Of a stretch of 60,141 bases of DNA, positions 7,701 to 16,804 are shown one piece after another. A program made the position numbers and the translations under genes. Position 1 is the stretch's first letter. Each line of letters opens with the position of its first letter. The stretch lies in contig CALUXY010000009.1 in NCBI GenBank assembly GCA_944324855.1, positions 1 to 60,141 on the forward strand, read 5' to 3'. The DNA comes from Candidatus Gastranaerophilales bacterium (GTDB lineage Bacteria; Cyanobacteriota; Vampirovibrionia; Gastranaerophilales; Gastranaerophilaceae). The notes below the pieces were generated by a model. That model was not told the DNA's origin and did not search any database. It saw only the letters and a program-made list of their open reading frames with translations.

Positions 7701-8249
7701 TTTCTGATCTTCCAAACCGTGATCTTGAAGCTCGATATAATAATCATCTCCGAATAAATCTTTATAGCGTTTTGCAACTTCTTTTGCTCCTTCGTAATCA
7801 CCGGTTTTTAAGTGACAGAGAACTTCGCCGCCGAGACAGGCTGAGCAGCAGATTAAACCTTTGGAATATTTTTTTAATAGGTCAAAATTAATACGCGGTT
7901 TTACGTAGAACCCTTTACAAGCAGCATCAGAGGCAAGTTTTACTAAGTTCATGTATCCGTCATTATCTTTTGCTAATAAAATAAGGTGGTATCTGGGGTT
8001 ATTGTGCTGATCACGTTCTGTTATATCACCGGTATGGACATAAAACTCACACCCTATTATCGGTTTAATTCCTGCTTCTTTTGCATCAATATACAAATCA
8101 AGAGCACCATACATAACTCCGTGATCAGTTACGGCAACTGCCGGCATGTTATGTTCTTTGGCGAACTTGCATAAGTCTTTAATTTTTATTGCACCATCAA
8201 GTAAAGAATATTCCGTGTGCAAATGTAACGGTACATACTGAACGCTCAT
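4773..8249 (-). CDS. dnaE: DNA polymerase III alpha subunit DnaE
   Basis: This 1158-residue replicative polymerase starts with a PHP domain (LHLHTEYSLLDGA from residue 8, TDHG at 41). It continues through the GPGRGSAAGS palm motif and the catalytic PDIDTDF at 401-407, and has a C-terminal OB-fold region (near residues 985-1070) that binds single-stranded DNA. Length and domain order are those of DnaE1. It is one uninterrupted chain; the split intein typical of many cyanobacterial dnaE genes is absent. The start ATG has no Shine-Dalgarno sequence, and a weak TTTACA/GATAAA promoter pair lies just upstream, so a very short leader is possible. Confidence 0.97.
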   Translation of the reverse strand: MSVQYVPLHLHTEYSLLDGAIKIKDLCKFAKEHNMPAVAVTDHGVMYGALDLYIDAKEAGIKPIIGCEFYVHTGDITERDQHNNPRYHLILLAKDNDGYMNLVKLASDAACKGFYVKPRINFDLLKKYSKGLICCSACLGGEVLCHLKTGDYEGAKEVAKRYKDLFGDDYYIELQDHGLEDQKRTNPDLIKLAKELDIKMVITNDSHYLKKEDADWHDTLLCMQTQSLKSEENRFHFPNNEFYVKTVDELRDAFKWMDSETFDECIKNTVDIAEKCHVTIKWEAPLPDYKVPAGYDTESYLDFLVNEGLKKKYGEENITEELMERVRYELGIIHKMGFSAYFLITWDFIHYAKTHDIPVGPGRGSAAGSVVAYALDITDLDPIKHHLLFERFLNPERFSMPDIDTDFCIDKRGEVIDYVVDKYGEDKVCQIITFSTLAPRNAMKSVARVFGIEYAKSNKLASMIPTDAKNIDAALQDGMELREEYDKDPEVKRLVDTAKCVEGIKCGIGMHAAGVIISYKPLDQIVPVQPSKDGIIITQYHREILEKLKLLKMDFLGLRNLTMIHKTVKLVKRCQGIDVDINHIPLDDKPTYDMLVRGETVGVFQLESSGMTSLVKKLKPDVFEDLGALVALFRPGPLGSGMVDDFVERKHGRQAITYAHPRLEPILKDTYGTMVYQEQIMQIFQVMADYSLGQADQVRRMMGHKDPEAMAAQKDKLIEGSAKYGMKAEDATKLFEQIQNFAAYCFNRAHSSAYAFVAYQTAYLKCHYPVEYLSSLLSSVSGDQDKTQAYIEEAQKYGIKVLPPDINKSFLEYSPDGHNIRFGLAAIKQVGEGVVEAIIQEREENGEYKDIFDFCKRLDSKYVNKRLLEGLIKAGAFSTIEKSRKQLLENMEYIISSVAREAKAREMGQVSLFAALPEDDSFASSQFQLGGSDEEFDDKQIQMFEKEFLGFYVTSHPLFSIRDKLPFLMTHKISELKEKPNDTPVTICGLITTARQIPTKKDPSKFIKFLTLEDLTGKVELVAFNKTIQEYGEYLQTEQKVIISGKVQHRDEEQTSVLIDNVKPVENSNLVTITVKEELKYEELCAIKNILASHHGSDPVLFNVLESNDRILTASMFWVSASNELMSQLRKLFADKIDVSVKSMDSPTKQEDETPAEV

Positions 8250-8327
8250 ATTTAAAATTTATCACAGACAATTATGTATTTCTGTAAAGAATTTTAAAAT
8301 CATGTTGCTTGTGGTAAAATTTTAGTC

Positions 8328-10109
8328 GTGAGAGATAATTTATTTAAAATAAAAGATCAAAGGATAAAGGTATTTAATAAACGGCTTGGGAGAACACAGA
8401 TTTTCTTTGCAATTTTTGCGCTGTTATTGATTCTCCACCTGTTTTGTATTCAAATTCTTGATGTAAAACATTACCGTGCGAAGGCAAAACGCCAGAGAGC
8501 ATCAAGTTCATTTATCATGCGCGGGGATATTTATGACCGTAACGGAATAAAACTCGCAACAGATATGGTTTATTATGATGTGTATGCCAGGCCTAAAGAC
8601 TTTGATGACAAAATTCACACAAAAGAAGAACTTGCTAAAGCCTTAGCTCCTATTTTAAAAATGCAGCCGGCAACTTTGATGGCAAAGTTTGAATCAGATA
8701 AGAATGAAAATGTTATTCTCTTAAAAAAGAGAGTCGGCAAGGCTGAACGTGATGCGATTGTAAAACTCTGTTTGAGAGAAATTCCGATAGATAAAAAAAG
8801 TATAAGAGTATATCCGCAAGGCTCTCTGGCATCACATATTCTCGGGTATTATAACTTTGATGCCGATGTGTCGGCGGGGGTTGAATTTACGGCAAAAGAT
8901 AAACTGGAGCATGTTACACAGAAACCTAATATTGAAAAAACTCCTTCCGGAAACTTGATTTATACCTTTTCGACTGACCCTGTTGCAGCAACGGAACCGT
9001 TAAAAGGTGAGAATGTTACATTAACAATTGATACGGCAATACAACATATTTGTGAAAGGGAATTGGATCATGCTGTATCAAAATTCAAGGCACAACGCGG
9101 TGCCGTCATTGTTATGAATCCTAAGAACGGAGAAATCTTGGCTTATGCGGTTTATCCATTCTATGATCCGAATCATTACAGAGAAGCCTCTATGATTCAG
9201 ACAAAAAACTGGACTTTAACCGATATTTTCCCGCCGGGATCTACGTTTAAAACGATTACTGTAGCATCTGCAATGGCACTTGGAAAAATTAATAAAAATA
9301 CCAAGATAAACGATACCGGTAAAATTAAAATCGGCTGGTGGACAATATCAAATTACGATTACAAGCAAAGAGGAGCGCCGGGGATGATTGACCTGGTATA
9401 TTTCTTCTTGCATTCAAGTAATGTTGGTGCTGTAAGAATTGCACAAACCATGACTTCAACAGAATTCCATGATATTCTGGAAAAATTCGGTTTTGGACAT
9501 AAAACCGGAATTGATTTGCCGGGAGAGTCAATTGGGCTTTTAAAACCTGCAAGCAAGTGGGATGTGTCTGACCATGCCTGTATGGGTTACGGTTATGGCT
9601 CTTCTGTTACTGCAATACAACTTGTATCAGCTGTTTCTGCGATTGCCAATAACGGGGTAAGAGTAACCCCTCACGTTATTAAATACTCTCCGGAAGAAGC
9701 TGCCGCTAAGATAAAAAGTGTTCAGGTGATGCCGCCTGAAACAGCAAAAACTGTTACTGAACTTTTGACTAAAAGTATTGAAGCAGGGAATTCCCCTATA
9801 AAAATGAGTGATTATTATATTGCTGCTAAAACAGGAACTTCCCGAAAACCGAAAGAAAATGATACAGGATATACCAATAAATTATACACATCAATTGTAG
9901 GGTATCTCCCTGCAACTGATCCGCAGGTACTTATATATGTTGTAGTAGATTCCGCACAGGGCGGAGAAATATGGGGAAATACAGTTGCAGCCCCTATATT
10001 CAAAGCTATTTCATCTCAGGTTGCAAGTATTATGAACCTGACACCTGATAAACATAATGCACGGACGACAAAGGAGAATATACAAAATGAAACTGGCAGA
10101 ACTAATTAA
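8328..10109 (+). CDS. ftsI: peptidoglycan transpeptidase, FtsI/PBP2 class
   Basis: This 593-residue class B penicillin-binding protein has one N-terminal membrane anchor (about 26-46), a PBP dimer domain with MRGDIYDRNG (near 64), and a transpeptidase domain. The catalytic Ser305 lies in STFK (305-308), followed by the SSN motif (LHSSN) and KTGTS. It cross-links septal peptidoglycan outside the inner membrane. The start is GTG: a TGG-extended -10 TAAAAT (8315-8320) ends only 7 nt upstream and there is no ribosome binding site, implying a leaderless message. It is the first gene of ftsI-murE-nagA-like-ilvD and overlaps murE by 23 nt. The neighbouring murE fits the ftsI assignment better than an elongation PBP2. 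Confidence 0.93.
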   Translation: MRDNLFKIKDQRIKVFNKRLGRTQIFFAIFALLLILHLFCIQILDVKHYRAKAKRQRASSSFIMRGDIYDRNGIKLATDMVYYDVYARPKDFDDKIHTKEELAKALAPILKMQPATLMAKFESDKNENVILLKKRVGKAERDAIVKLCLREIPIDKKSIRVYPQGSLASHILGYYNFDADVSAGVEFTAKDKLEHVTQKPNIEKTPSGNLIYTFSTDPVAATEPLKGENVTLTIDTAIQHICERELDHAVSKFKAQRGAVIVMNPKNGEILAYAVYPFYDPNHYREASMIQTKNWTLTDIFPPGSTFKTITVASAMALGKINKNTKINDTGKIKIGWWTISNYDYKQRGAPGMIDLVYFFLHSSNVGAVRIAQTMTSTEFHDILEKFGFGHKTGIDLPGESIGLLKPASKWDVSDHACMGYGYGSSVTAIQLVSAVSAIANNGVRVTPHVIKYSPEEAAAKIKSVQVMPPETAKTVTELLTKSIEAGNSPIKMSDYYIAAKTGTSRKPKENDTGYTNKLYTSIVGYLPATDPQVLIYVVVDSAQGGEIWGNTVAAPIFKAISSQVASIMNLTPDKHNARTTKENIQNETGRTN

Positions 10110-11544
10110 AGATGTAGATGTTGTTGAAAAATATAATTTTGAAGATGTTGAAATAACCGGTATTAATTATAATTCTAAAATCACGCAAAAAGGAGATATA
10201 TTTGTATGCTTAAGAGGTGAACACGTTGACGGGCATAATTTTGCGGCTGATGCTGTTCAAAAGGGTGCTGCAGCTATTATGTGCGAAACAAAACTTGATT
10301 TACCTGTTCCTCAAATAATAGTTAATTCTGCGGAGCAGTCTATTGCAGGGCTTGCAAATCAGTTCTATGGTTCTCCTTCAAAAGAATTGAATATGATAGG
10401 TGTAACCGGTACTAACGGAAAAACAACTGTTACACACCTTGTACAAAGAATAATGGAATCTTCAGGTGATAAATGTGCTTTAATCGGGACATTGGGGTAT
10501 AAATTATCATCTGATAGCGAATATAAAGAGGCTAAACATACAACTCCTCAGGCTCCGGAGTTGCAGCATACTTTAAAAGTTATAAAAGATGAAGCTCATA
10601 TTAAAAATGTTGCAATGGAAGTATCTTCTCATGCTTTAGTTCAAAACCGGGTCGGTTTTTGCGAATACAATTGTGCAGTTTTAACAAACCTTACCCAGGA
10701 TCACTTGGATTATCATATTACAATGGACAGATACTTTAACGCCAAGGCTATGCTTTTTGAACGTTTAAAAGCAGGTGATGTTGCTGTTATAAACAACGAT
10801 GATTCTTATGCTGAAAGATTCAAAAATGTTTTAAAAGAAGGGGTAAAACTTTATACTTACGGCGTAAAAAATGATGCAACTATAATCGCACGTAATATTT
10901 CTTTCTCTCCTAAAGGTGTATCTTTTGAATGTGTAATTGAAGGAAATGTATATCCGGTTCATCTTTCAATGAACGGTATGTTCAGCGTTTATAACGTTCT
11001 GGCAGCTTTAACGGTTGCTTACGCAATGGGATTGAATATTGATAATGCCATAAAAACATTAGAACCTGTTAAAGGTGTTGCAGGCAGGTTTGAAGTAGTC
11101 GTTCATCATCCGCTTGTAATTGTGGACTATGCGCATACTCCTGACGGACTGCAAAATGTATTGAATGCTGCAAGAGAGATTACACCTCAAGGCAGCAGTT
11201 TGATTTGTGTATTCGGCTGCGGCGGTGACAGAGATGCAACAAAACGTCCGAAAATGGGTGCAATTGCAGAATCTCTTGCAGATAAAGTTATTGTAACTTC
11301 TGATAATCCGAGAAGCGAAGACCCTCAGCAAATTATTACTGATATTCTGACAGGGTTCAAATCCGTAAATGATATTACGGTAGAAGCTGACAGAGGAAAA
11401 GCAATTGAATTATTAAAAACAATTGCTAAAGAAAATGATGTTGTAGTTATTGCAGGTAAAGGTCACGAAGATTATCAAATTCTTGCTGATAAAACTATTC
11501 ATTTTGACGATAGAGAAGAAGCAAGAAAAGTTTTTGGGGTATAA
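10087..11544 (+). CDS. murE: UDP-MurNAc-tripeptide synthetase MurE (meso-DAP adding)
   Basis: This 485-residue Mur ligase adds the third residue of the peptidoglycan stem peptide in the cytosol. The ATP site GVTGTNGKTT is at 105-114. DNPR at 406-409 is the motif of ligases that choose meso-diaminopimelate rather than lysine, which agrees with the dapL-like gene at 32277. The start ATG has AAGGAG upstream, although it lies inside the end of ftsI. Only 1 nt separates its stop from the next ATG, so it is cotranscribed with the nagA-like gene. Confidence 0.96.
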   Translation: MKLAELIKDVDVVEKYNFEDVEITGINYNSKITQKGDIFVCLRGEHVDGHNFAADAVQKGAAAIMCETKLDLPVPQIIVNSAEQSIAGLANQFYGSPSKELNMIGVTGTNGKTTVTHLVQRIMESSGDKCALIGTLGYKLSSDSEYKEAKHTTPQAPELQHTLKVIKDEAHIKNVAMEVSSHALVQNRVGFCEYNCAVLTNLTQDHLDYHITMDRYFNAKAMLFERLKAGDVAVINNDDSYAERFKNVLKEGVKLYTYGVKNDATIIARNISFSPKGVSFECVIEGNVYPVHLSMNGMFSVYNVLAALTVAYAMGLNIDNAIKTLEPVKGVAGRFEVVVHHPLVIVDYAHTPDGLQNVLNAAREITPQGSSLICVFGCGGDRDATKRPKMGAIAESLADKVIVTSDNPRSEDPQQIITDILTGFKSVNDITVEADRGKAIELLKTIAKENDVVVIAGKGHEDYQILADKTIHFDDREEARKVFGV

Positions 11545-11545
11545 A

Positions 11546-12466
11546 ATGAAAACGGCTTTACTTGTCGAACAGCACATGCATGGTGCATTTGGAATTGATT
11601 TTAACAAGGCAACTGTTGAAGAAGTAATTTTTGCTGCAAAAGAACTCTTGAAACATGGGATTGGCGGATTTTTCCCGACACTTGTAACCGATTCGGTTGA
11701 AAATATCAAAAGGCAGGTTCAGGTTATAAAAGAGGCTGCACAAAATAATCGAAATGATTGTGCAGGCATTTTAGGAATACATCTTGAGGGAATATTCATA
11801 AATGTTGAAAAAAAAGGTATTCATAATTACGAACACTTTTTGCCTTTAACCGTTGAAAATTATCAGCAGATTGAAGATGATTTTATTAAAATAGTTACAC
11901 TCGCTCCTGAACTTGATGAGGGATTAGTTGATTATTTAAATTCCAAAAATATAAAAGTACAGGCAGGTCATTGTGTTGGCGGGAATCTTGAAGATTGCAA
12001 CGGTGTAACACATCTATTTAACGCAATGAAAGGAATTTCTCACAGAGGTTCTTCTACTGCATTATCAGCATTGATTGATGACAGGTTGTATACTGAAATT
12101 ATTGCGGATGGTGTTCATTTGAGCGATGAAATAATACGGCTTATTTTTAAATCAAAACCGTTAAACAGGATTATCCTGATTAGTGATGCATTGCCGATTA
12201 CTTACAGCAGCAAAAAAGCAGCGGTATTTGCGGATGAAAAAATTTACTATGACGGAGTAAAAGCGACCTCGGCTAATGGTACTATTGCAGGCAGTACCAC
12301 TTTGTTGGATAAAATCATTAAAATTCTCGGGAAAAAAGATTTGTTTTCAGTTCAATTGATTAATAACGTGTACGATTACCATAATCTCTCAATCGACGGC
12401 GAAATCGAATGGGATGATGAGTATAATATTATAAAAGTCAGAAAAGGGGAATATTATGCGAAGTGA
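11546..12466 (+). CDS. N-acetylglucosamine-6-phosphate deacetylase-like amidohydrolase
   Basis: This is a 306-residue TIM-barrel amidohydrolase. The NagA metal and catalytic set is complete: H10 and H12 (HMHG), E81 (GIHLEG), H142 (AGH), H156 (THLFNAM) and D214 (ISDAL). NagA deacetylates GlcNAc-6-P in amino-sugar recycling. Typical NagA is about 380 residues, with a beta-sandwich built from both ends. Here the N-terminal part of that sandwich is missing and the protein begins almost at the barrel. Position after ftsI and murE would suit recycling of wall sugars. GGGG about 8 nt before the ATG may serve as a weak binding site. The family is sure; the exact substrate is less so. Confidence 0.8.
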   Translation: MKTALLVEQHMHGAFGIDFNKATVEEVIFAAKELLKHGIGGFFPTLVTDSVENIKRQVQVIKEAAQNNRNDCAGILGIHLEGIFINVEKKGIHNYEHFLPLTVENYQQIEDDFIKIVTLAPELDEGLVDYLNSKNIKVQAGHCVGGNLEDCNGVTHLFNAMKGISHRGSSTALSALIDDRLYTEIIADGVHLSDEIIRLIFKSKPLNRIILISDALPITYSSKKAAVFADEKIYYDGVKATSANGTIAGSTTLLDKIIKILGKKDLFSVQLINNVYDYHNLSIDGEIEWDDEYNIIKVRKGEYYAK

Positions 12467-14111
12467 TACAATAAAAAAAGGAGCGGCAAGAGCTCCGCAT
12501 CGTGCATTGTTGTATTCGACAGGTGTTAGCAAGAAAAATATAGATAAACCTTTTATCGGTATTGCAAGTTCTTTTTCTGATATTGTTCCGGGACATATCG
12601 GTATGCGGGATTTGGAACGCCAGATTGAAAAAGGTATACAATCTGCAGGTGGTCAAGCATTTATATTTGGTGTCCCTGCAGTGTGTGACGGATTAGCAAT
12701 GGGGCATAAAGGTATGCGGTATTCACTTCCGTCCAGAGATTTGATAGCAGATTGTGTAGAAACAGTTACTGAGGCTCATCAACTTGACGGGCTTGTCCTT
12801 TTATCAAACTGTGACAAAATAACTCCTGCGATGCTTATCGCTGCTGTAAGATTAAATATTCCGACAGTTATTGTTACTGCAGGACCTATGCTTGCCGGAG
12901 AATGCCGGTGTGAAAAAACGAGTTTTATCAAAAGTACTTTTGAGGCTGTAGGGAAGTATAGAACCGGAGAAATTACAGAAGAACAGTTAGCAAATTTAGA
13001 AGAAGAAGCCTGTCCTACTGCCGGTTCTTGTCAGGGATTGTATACCGCAAATACAATGGCATGTTTAACAGAGGTTCTCGGAATGAGTTTGCCTGAATGT
13101 GCAACATCTTCTGCTGTATCTTCCAAAAAACGCCGGATAGCATTTGATAGCGGATATAGGGTTGTTGAACTTGTGAAAGAAAATTTGTGTCCGCTTGATA
13201 TTGTAACAAAAGAATCATTAAGAAATGCTATCATTTGTGATTATGCGCTTGGCGGCTCTACAAATTCTTTTCTGCATCTTCTTGCAGTGGCTCATGCCGG
13301 TGATATTGAACTTAAACTTGACGATTTTGAAGAACTCACTTCAAAGATTAAACAAATTGTAAAACTGGATCCGACGGCACTTCCTAATATGGTGGATTTT
13401 CATAATGCAGGCGGTATATGCGGTTTGTTAAGAGTTTTAGCGGAGAATATTCCGGAATTTAATAATACAAAAGGTGTGACCGGTAAACCTATTAAAGATA
13501 TTGTAAAAAATGTCTGGTATAGTTCTGATTTGATTCATTCTCCTAATAATCCGATAACAACACAGCCCGGTTTAGGTGTTTTGTACGGTAACATTGCACC
13601 AGATGGATGTGTAATAAAAATATCGGGAGTTGATGAATCGTGCTATTATTTTGAAGGTACAGCTAAAGTTTTTGATTCCGAAGAAGAATCAATGGCAGCA
13701 CTTGAAAACGATGAGATTAAAGAAGGTGACGTTATTGTTATCCGGTATGAAGGTCCGAAAGGTTCTCCCGGAATGCGTGAAATGCTTGCGCCAACATCAC
13801 TTCTTGTCGGTAAAGGGCTGGGAACAAAGGCAGCTTTAATTACTGACGGACGTTTCTCCGGCGGTACAAGAGGAATTTGTGTCGGACATATTTGCCCTGA
13901 AGCTGCAAACGGCGGGAATATAGCTTTGATTGAAAATGGTGACAAGATTGTTATAGATATTCCGAATAGAAAAATTAATGTTCTTGTATCAGACGAAGTT
14001 TTATGCGAAAGAAAAAAACATTTACCTCCGTTTGAAATAAAAGTAAAAAAAGGATATCTTGCTAAATATGCAAAATGTGTTCAGGATGCAAGCCACGGGG
14101 CAATAATTTAA
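12456..14111 (+). CDS. ilvD: dihydroxy-acid dehydratase IlvD
   Basis: This 551-residue Fe-S dehydratase makes the 2-oxo acid precursors of valine and isoleucine. Cluster and active-site motifs are [10 protein letters not shown] (C119) and CPTAGSCQG (C186, C192), with VPGHIG at 45-50 in place of the third cysteine seen in [2Fe-2S] forms. In this respect it resembles the oxygen-sensitive E. coli enzyme. GRFSGGTRG near the C-terminus is also conserved. The start overlaps the previous gene by 11 nt, with GGGGAAT upstream. It is the last intact gene of the ftsI operon. Confidence 0.96.
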   Translation: MRSDTIKKGAARAPHRALLYSTGVSKKNIDKPFIGIASSFSDIVPGHIGMRDLERQIEKGIQSAGGQAFIFGVPAVCDGLAMGHKGMRYSLPSRDLIADCVETVTEAHQLDGLVLLSNCDKITPAMLIAAVRLNIPTVIVTAGPMLAGECRCEKTSFIKSTFEAVGKYRTGEITEEQLANLEEEACPTAGSCQGLYTANTMACLTEVLGMSLPECATSSAVSSKKRRIAFDSGYRVVELVKENLCPLDIVTKESLRNAIICDYALGGSTNSFLHLLAVAHAGDIELKLDDFEELTSKIKQIVKLDPTALPNMVDFHNAGGICGLLRVLAENIPEFNNTKGVTGKPIKDIVKNVWYSSDLIHSPNNPITTQPGLGVLYGNIAPDGCVIKISGVDESCYYFEGTAKVFDSEEESMAALENDEIKEGDVIVIRYEGPKGSPGMREMLAPTSLLVGKGLGTKAALITDGRFSGGTRGICVGHICPEAANGGNIALIENGDKIVIDIPNRKINVLVSDEVLCERKKHLPPFEIKVKKGYLAKYAKCVQDASHGAII

Positions 14112-14140
14112 GGATTTTTAATGACGAATATTAAACCGGG

Positions 14141-14355
14141 ATGTCAAAAATTACAGGCGGATATAACTTCCCTGCAAAATATGTGATACATACTGTCGGA
14201 CCTGTCTGACAGGGTGGGTACCATAATGAATCGGAACTTTTGAAATCGTTATTGATATAATAAAAGAATATATTGAAGAAAATAATTATTTTGAAACAAT
14301 AATTTTGATTGATATAAATAACGATGTTATTGAGTTTTATCGTAGAAATTTGTAA
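14141..14355 (+). pseudogene. macro-domain (ADP-ribose-binding) pseudogene
   Basis: From 14141 the frame reads ITGGYNFPAKYVIHTVGPV, the hallmark central strand of macro-domain deacetylases. It then hits TGA (14207) where the family has Trp, and continues in frame as QGGYHNESELL. After a frameshift near 14245 another frame encodes VIDIIKEYIEENNYFETIIL and ends NDVIEFYRRNL, the usual macro-domain C-terminus, with TAA at 14353. The N-terminal half and the segment between the two pieces are gone. Two independent lesions and deletions show a decayed gene. Confidence 0.8.
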
Positions 14356-14428
14356 TTTTTAATAATTGTTTACATATATAACAAAAAAAATTTTTTTTAG
14401 GTTTTATTCCTGTAAGGAGGTATAGTAT

Positions 14429-14695
14429 ATGTTAACAATCAACAATTATAATCAAATGCAATCTAATTGTAACTCAAGAGTAAAATTTTCAGGTCGCCAT
14501 AAATTAAATTTGCCTAAATTTCTTCCCGAGGAAAAAGAGCTTGATTTATGTGCTGAAAAATTAAAGCATAAAAAAGACATTATGAAACAATCGTATAGTT
14601 ATTATAATCCTGGTGAATATGATAGAAATCCGATTGTATCATCGACCTTTAGGGATGAAGAATTATACAATCCACTTTTAGATGAAGTTGTTTAA
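14429..14695 (+). CDS. orphan 88-residue protein with N-terminal VKFSG tag
   Basis: I do not recognise a family. It is 88 residues, charged, with no signal peptide. Near the N-terminus it has VKFSGR (18-23), comparable to IQFKAK at 14-19 of the protein at 15536. Residues 71-79 (SSTFRDEEL) are identical to residues 61-69 of that larger protein, so the two are related at their N-terminal regions. This may be a short paralogue or a truncated copy. GGAGG lies 11 nt before the ATG. The upstream A/T-run plus AGGTTTTATTCCTG block is also similar to that before the larger gene. Confidence 0.6.
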   Translation: MLTINNYNQMQSNCNSRVKFSGRHKLNLPKFLPEEKELDLCAEKLKHKKDIMKQSYSYYNPGEYDRNPIVSSTFRDEELYNPLLDEVV

Positions 14696-14703
14696 TTAAA
14701 ATC

Positions 14704-15441
14704 CTAATTTTTGCTTGTAAGAAATAAGGTTTGTATCCTTTTTTCTAATATAAATAATTCATTATGTTTTCTTGCAGATTTTGGATATTTAACAACTCAA
14801 CGCATACAACTTATACATTTTGTGCTGTCTGTCCGCAAGTAGAGTCGTTGTATTTATTACTTGATTCGGACAGATATTTGCACAAAGACCGTATTTTACG
14901 CATTTTTTATTCGGTTTTGGGACAAGGCTTAAATTTGCAAGTTTTTTATAGGGGCTGTTGCTAGGAATATGTGAAGCAGATAAAATTTTTGTCTCATTAT
15001 TATTAATTTTATTTTTAATAGCATCGGCAAATTTTATTAATTTTTCGTTATCTGTTGCATCCGGTCTGTTGGTTGCATATTGGTGCATTATTGAATGTTC
15101 AGCAACGGTTGAAATTTCACCGATAATTCTGAAATTACATTCTTTAACAGTGTCATACAGTTCAACAAGTGTATCTTCATAAGCTCTGTTTCCATATACA
15201 CAAACTATAATATATCTTATTTCATTTCTGGAAATAGATTTTATGCGTTCTACAAGTACAGGTACACGTCTACATATGATGGTATAGTATATTGTCAGGG
15301 GCTAATTTAATCTTCGTGCAATCAATTTTGGAATCTGTTAAATCTATTTGGGTTTATATTATTGCTCAATTCTGAGCATATTATATCACGGACTTTTTGT
15401 GTGCTGCCTGTATGGCTGAATGTTATTTGAATTATATTCAT
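14704..15441 (-). pseudogene. EFR1-type flavodoxin/ferredoxin fusion pseudogene
   Basis: On the minus strand, after AAGGAAAG and an ATG at 15441, the frame begins a flavodoxin-like domain (ITFSHTGSTQKV) but breaks. A second frame carries RRVPVLVERIKSI, VCVYGNRAYEDTLVEL and EISTVAEHSIMHQYA, all typical of EFR1 flavodoxin-ferredoxin proteins. The ferredoxin part reads CVKYGLCANICP, where Tyr replaces a cluster Cys. After another frameshift come KCISCMR, a stop where Cys is expected, and KYPKSARK. At least two frameshifts, an internal stop and lost cluster cysteines show that it is dead. Confidence 0.8.
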
Positions 15442-15535
15442 AATCTTTCCTTATTGTGATTATACAATAAATTTATTATACAATTTTAACGCAAAAAATT
15501 TTTTTACGTGTTTTCTACCTACTAAGGAGAAAAAT

Positions 15536-16798
15536 ATGTTATCAGTATATAATTTTAATAATCATCATAATAATATACAATTCAAAGCTAAGTCTAAAAA
15601 AAATAATACAGTTATGCATAATCCAAAATCAACAGCAATATATAGAACTAAAAATGTAAGTTATTTTTATTTTTGTCCTGATATTCTTCAAGAAGAACCT
15701 GATAAAAATATTATTTCGTCAACATTTAGAGATGAAGAGTTATTTGATGATAAACGAGATTATGTAACTTCAGGTTACAGATATTATGACGAAGATGATA
15801 TTAAACCGCTACGTCAATTTAAAGATATTGTTGATTCTGATTATCGTATGGCTAGAGAAAGTGGTCTAACTTCTAAAATCCCGGAAGAGAAAACAGTATA
15901 TAATACTGAAAATTTACAAAATGTGAGTGATAATGCATTTTGTCTTAATAATCACAAAAATCCGTTTAGATCGATTCTATTTGATAAATGTACGCAGCCT
16001 GAAACTAGAAAAAAAATAATAGAAGCTTGTCTTATTACAAATAATGGAGAGAAAAAATTATCTCAAATTCTTACGGATAGTTATGTTGATAAAAACTCAA
16101 GATATTCTGTCAACGAAATTGTTGATATCTTTAATGTTGCGAAACTAAAAAAAGTAAATGGAGATACAGTTGTTGATGAAGTTGCTCTTTCAAAAGCTTA
16201 TGAGGCTTTAAATAGATATCCATCAAATAATAATGATAAAATGAAAACACTGATAAATTTATCAAAAACTAAAAACAGTGACGGAGATGAAGTTTTTTCT
16301 AAGTATCGTTATGAAACAGCAAATAATTTATTGTTAGATAAAAAAGAAAAATTTGAGGATTTACCACTGTTAATGGATACGGTAGTTGCTAAATCTGGAA
16401 ATATTGATTATGATTCATATGATTTTCTTAATAAATTAAGAAAGCGTCCTATGCCGTTAAAGATGGCCGCTGATATTACAAATGCTTGTAAATTAAAAAA
16501 TGAATCAGGCAGAAATAAACAAAGTTCTGAATTACAAAAAATTGCAACCAGAACAATGTTAAAAAAATTATATAAACCGGATACTACAGCGATTGTAATA
16601 AATAATTTAAAGGTTGACAATCCGTATGGAGGTGAAATAATCAGTAGTTATGCGTTACGTTTGCTTAATCATTTGGTAACTACACACAAAAAAGATAATG
16701 TAATTATAAAATATACATCATACTGTATAGATAACGATTCTAGCGGCCTTAGAACATTTAACTGTAAGCGCGGCCGCCGAATTTATCGTGACTTATAA
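15536..16798 (+). CDS. orphan 420-residue helical-repeat protein
   Basis: No family is recognised. The N-terminus carries the tag IQFKAK (14-19), and SSTFRDEEL at 61-69 is shared with the 88-residue protein at 14429. From about residue 161 to 395 there are roughly six degenerate repeats of 35-41 residues. Each has a helix followed by K-x-x-N-(S/N)-G-(D/E); copies begin near 163, 200, 241, 282, 317 and 357, suggesting an alpha-solenoid. There is no signal peptide or membrane segment. AAGGAG precedes the ATG. It is more AT-rich than its neighbours and sits beside two pseudogenes, so the locus looks fast-evolving. A binding or scaffold role is a guess. Confidence 0.65.
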   Translation: MLSVYNFNNHHNNIQFKAKSKKNNTVMHNPKSTAIYRTKNVSYFYFCPDILQEEPDKNIISSTFRDEELFDDKRDYVTSGYRYYDEDDIKPLRQFKDIVDSDYRMARESGLTSKIPEEKTVYNTENLQNVSDNAFCLNNHKNPFRSILFDKCTQPETRKKIIEACLITNNGEKKLSQILTDSYVDKNSRYSVNEIVDIFNVAKLKKVNGDTVVDEVALSKAYEALNRYPSNNNDKMKTLINLSKTKNSDGDEVFSKYRYETANNLLLDKKEKFEDLPLLMDTVVAKSGNIDYDSYDFLNKLRKRPMPLKMAADITNACKLKNESGRNKQSSELQKIATRTMLKKLYKPDTTAIVINNLKVDNPYGGEIISSYALRLLNHLVTTHKKDNVIIKYTSYCIDNDSSGLRTFNCKRGRRIYRDL

Positions 16799-16804
16799 TT
16801 AAAA

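Noticed and set aside
4773..8249. Split intein in dnaE, as in many cyanobacteria
   Set aside because: The protein reads continuously through all domains with normal length and no intein block motifs.
14204..14212. Possible reading of TGA as tryptophan in the macro-domain sequence
   Set aside because: The same sequence also has a frameshift and deletions, and many genes in the window end normally on TGA and use TGG for Trp, so this is a nonsense mutation in a pseudogene.
14764..15182. Plus-strand open frames across 14764-15182
   Set aside because: They are antisense to the clearly recognisable EFR1 pseudogene, have no ribosome binding site and no protein-like features.
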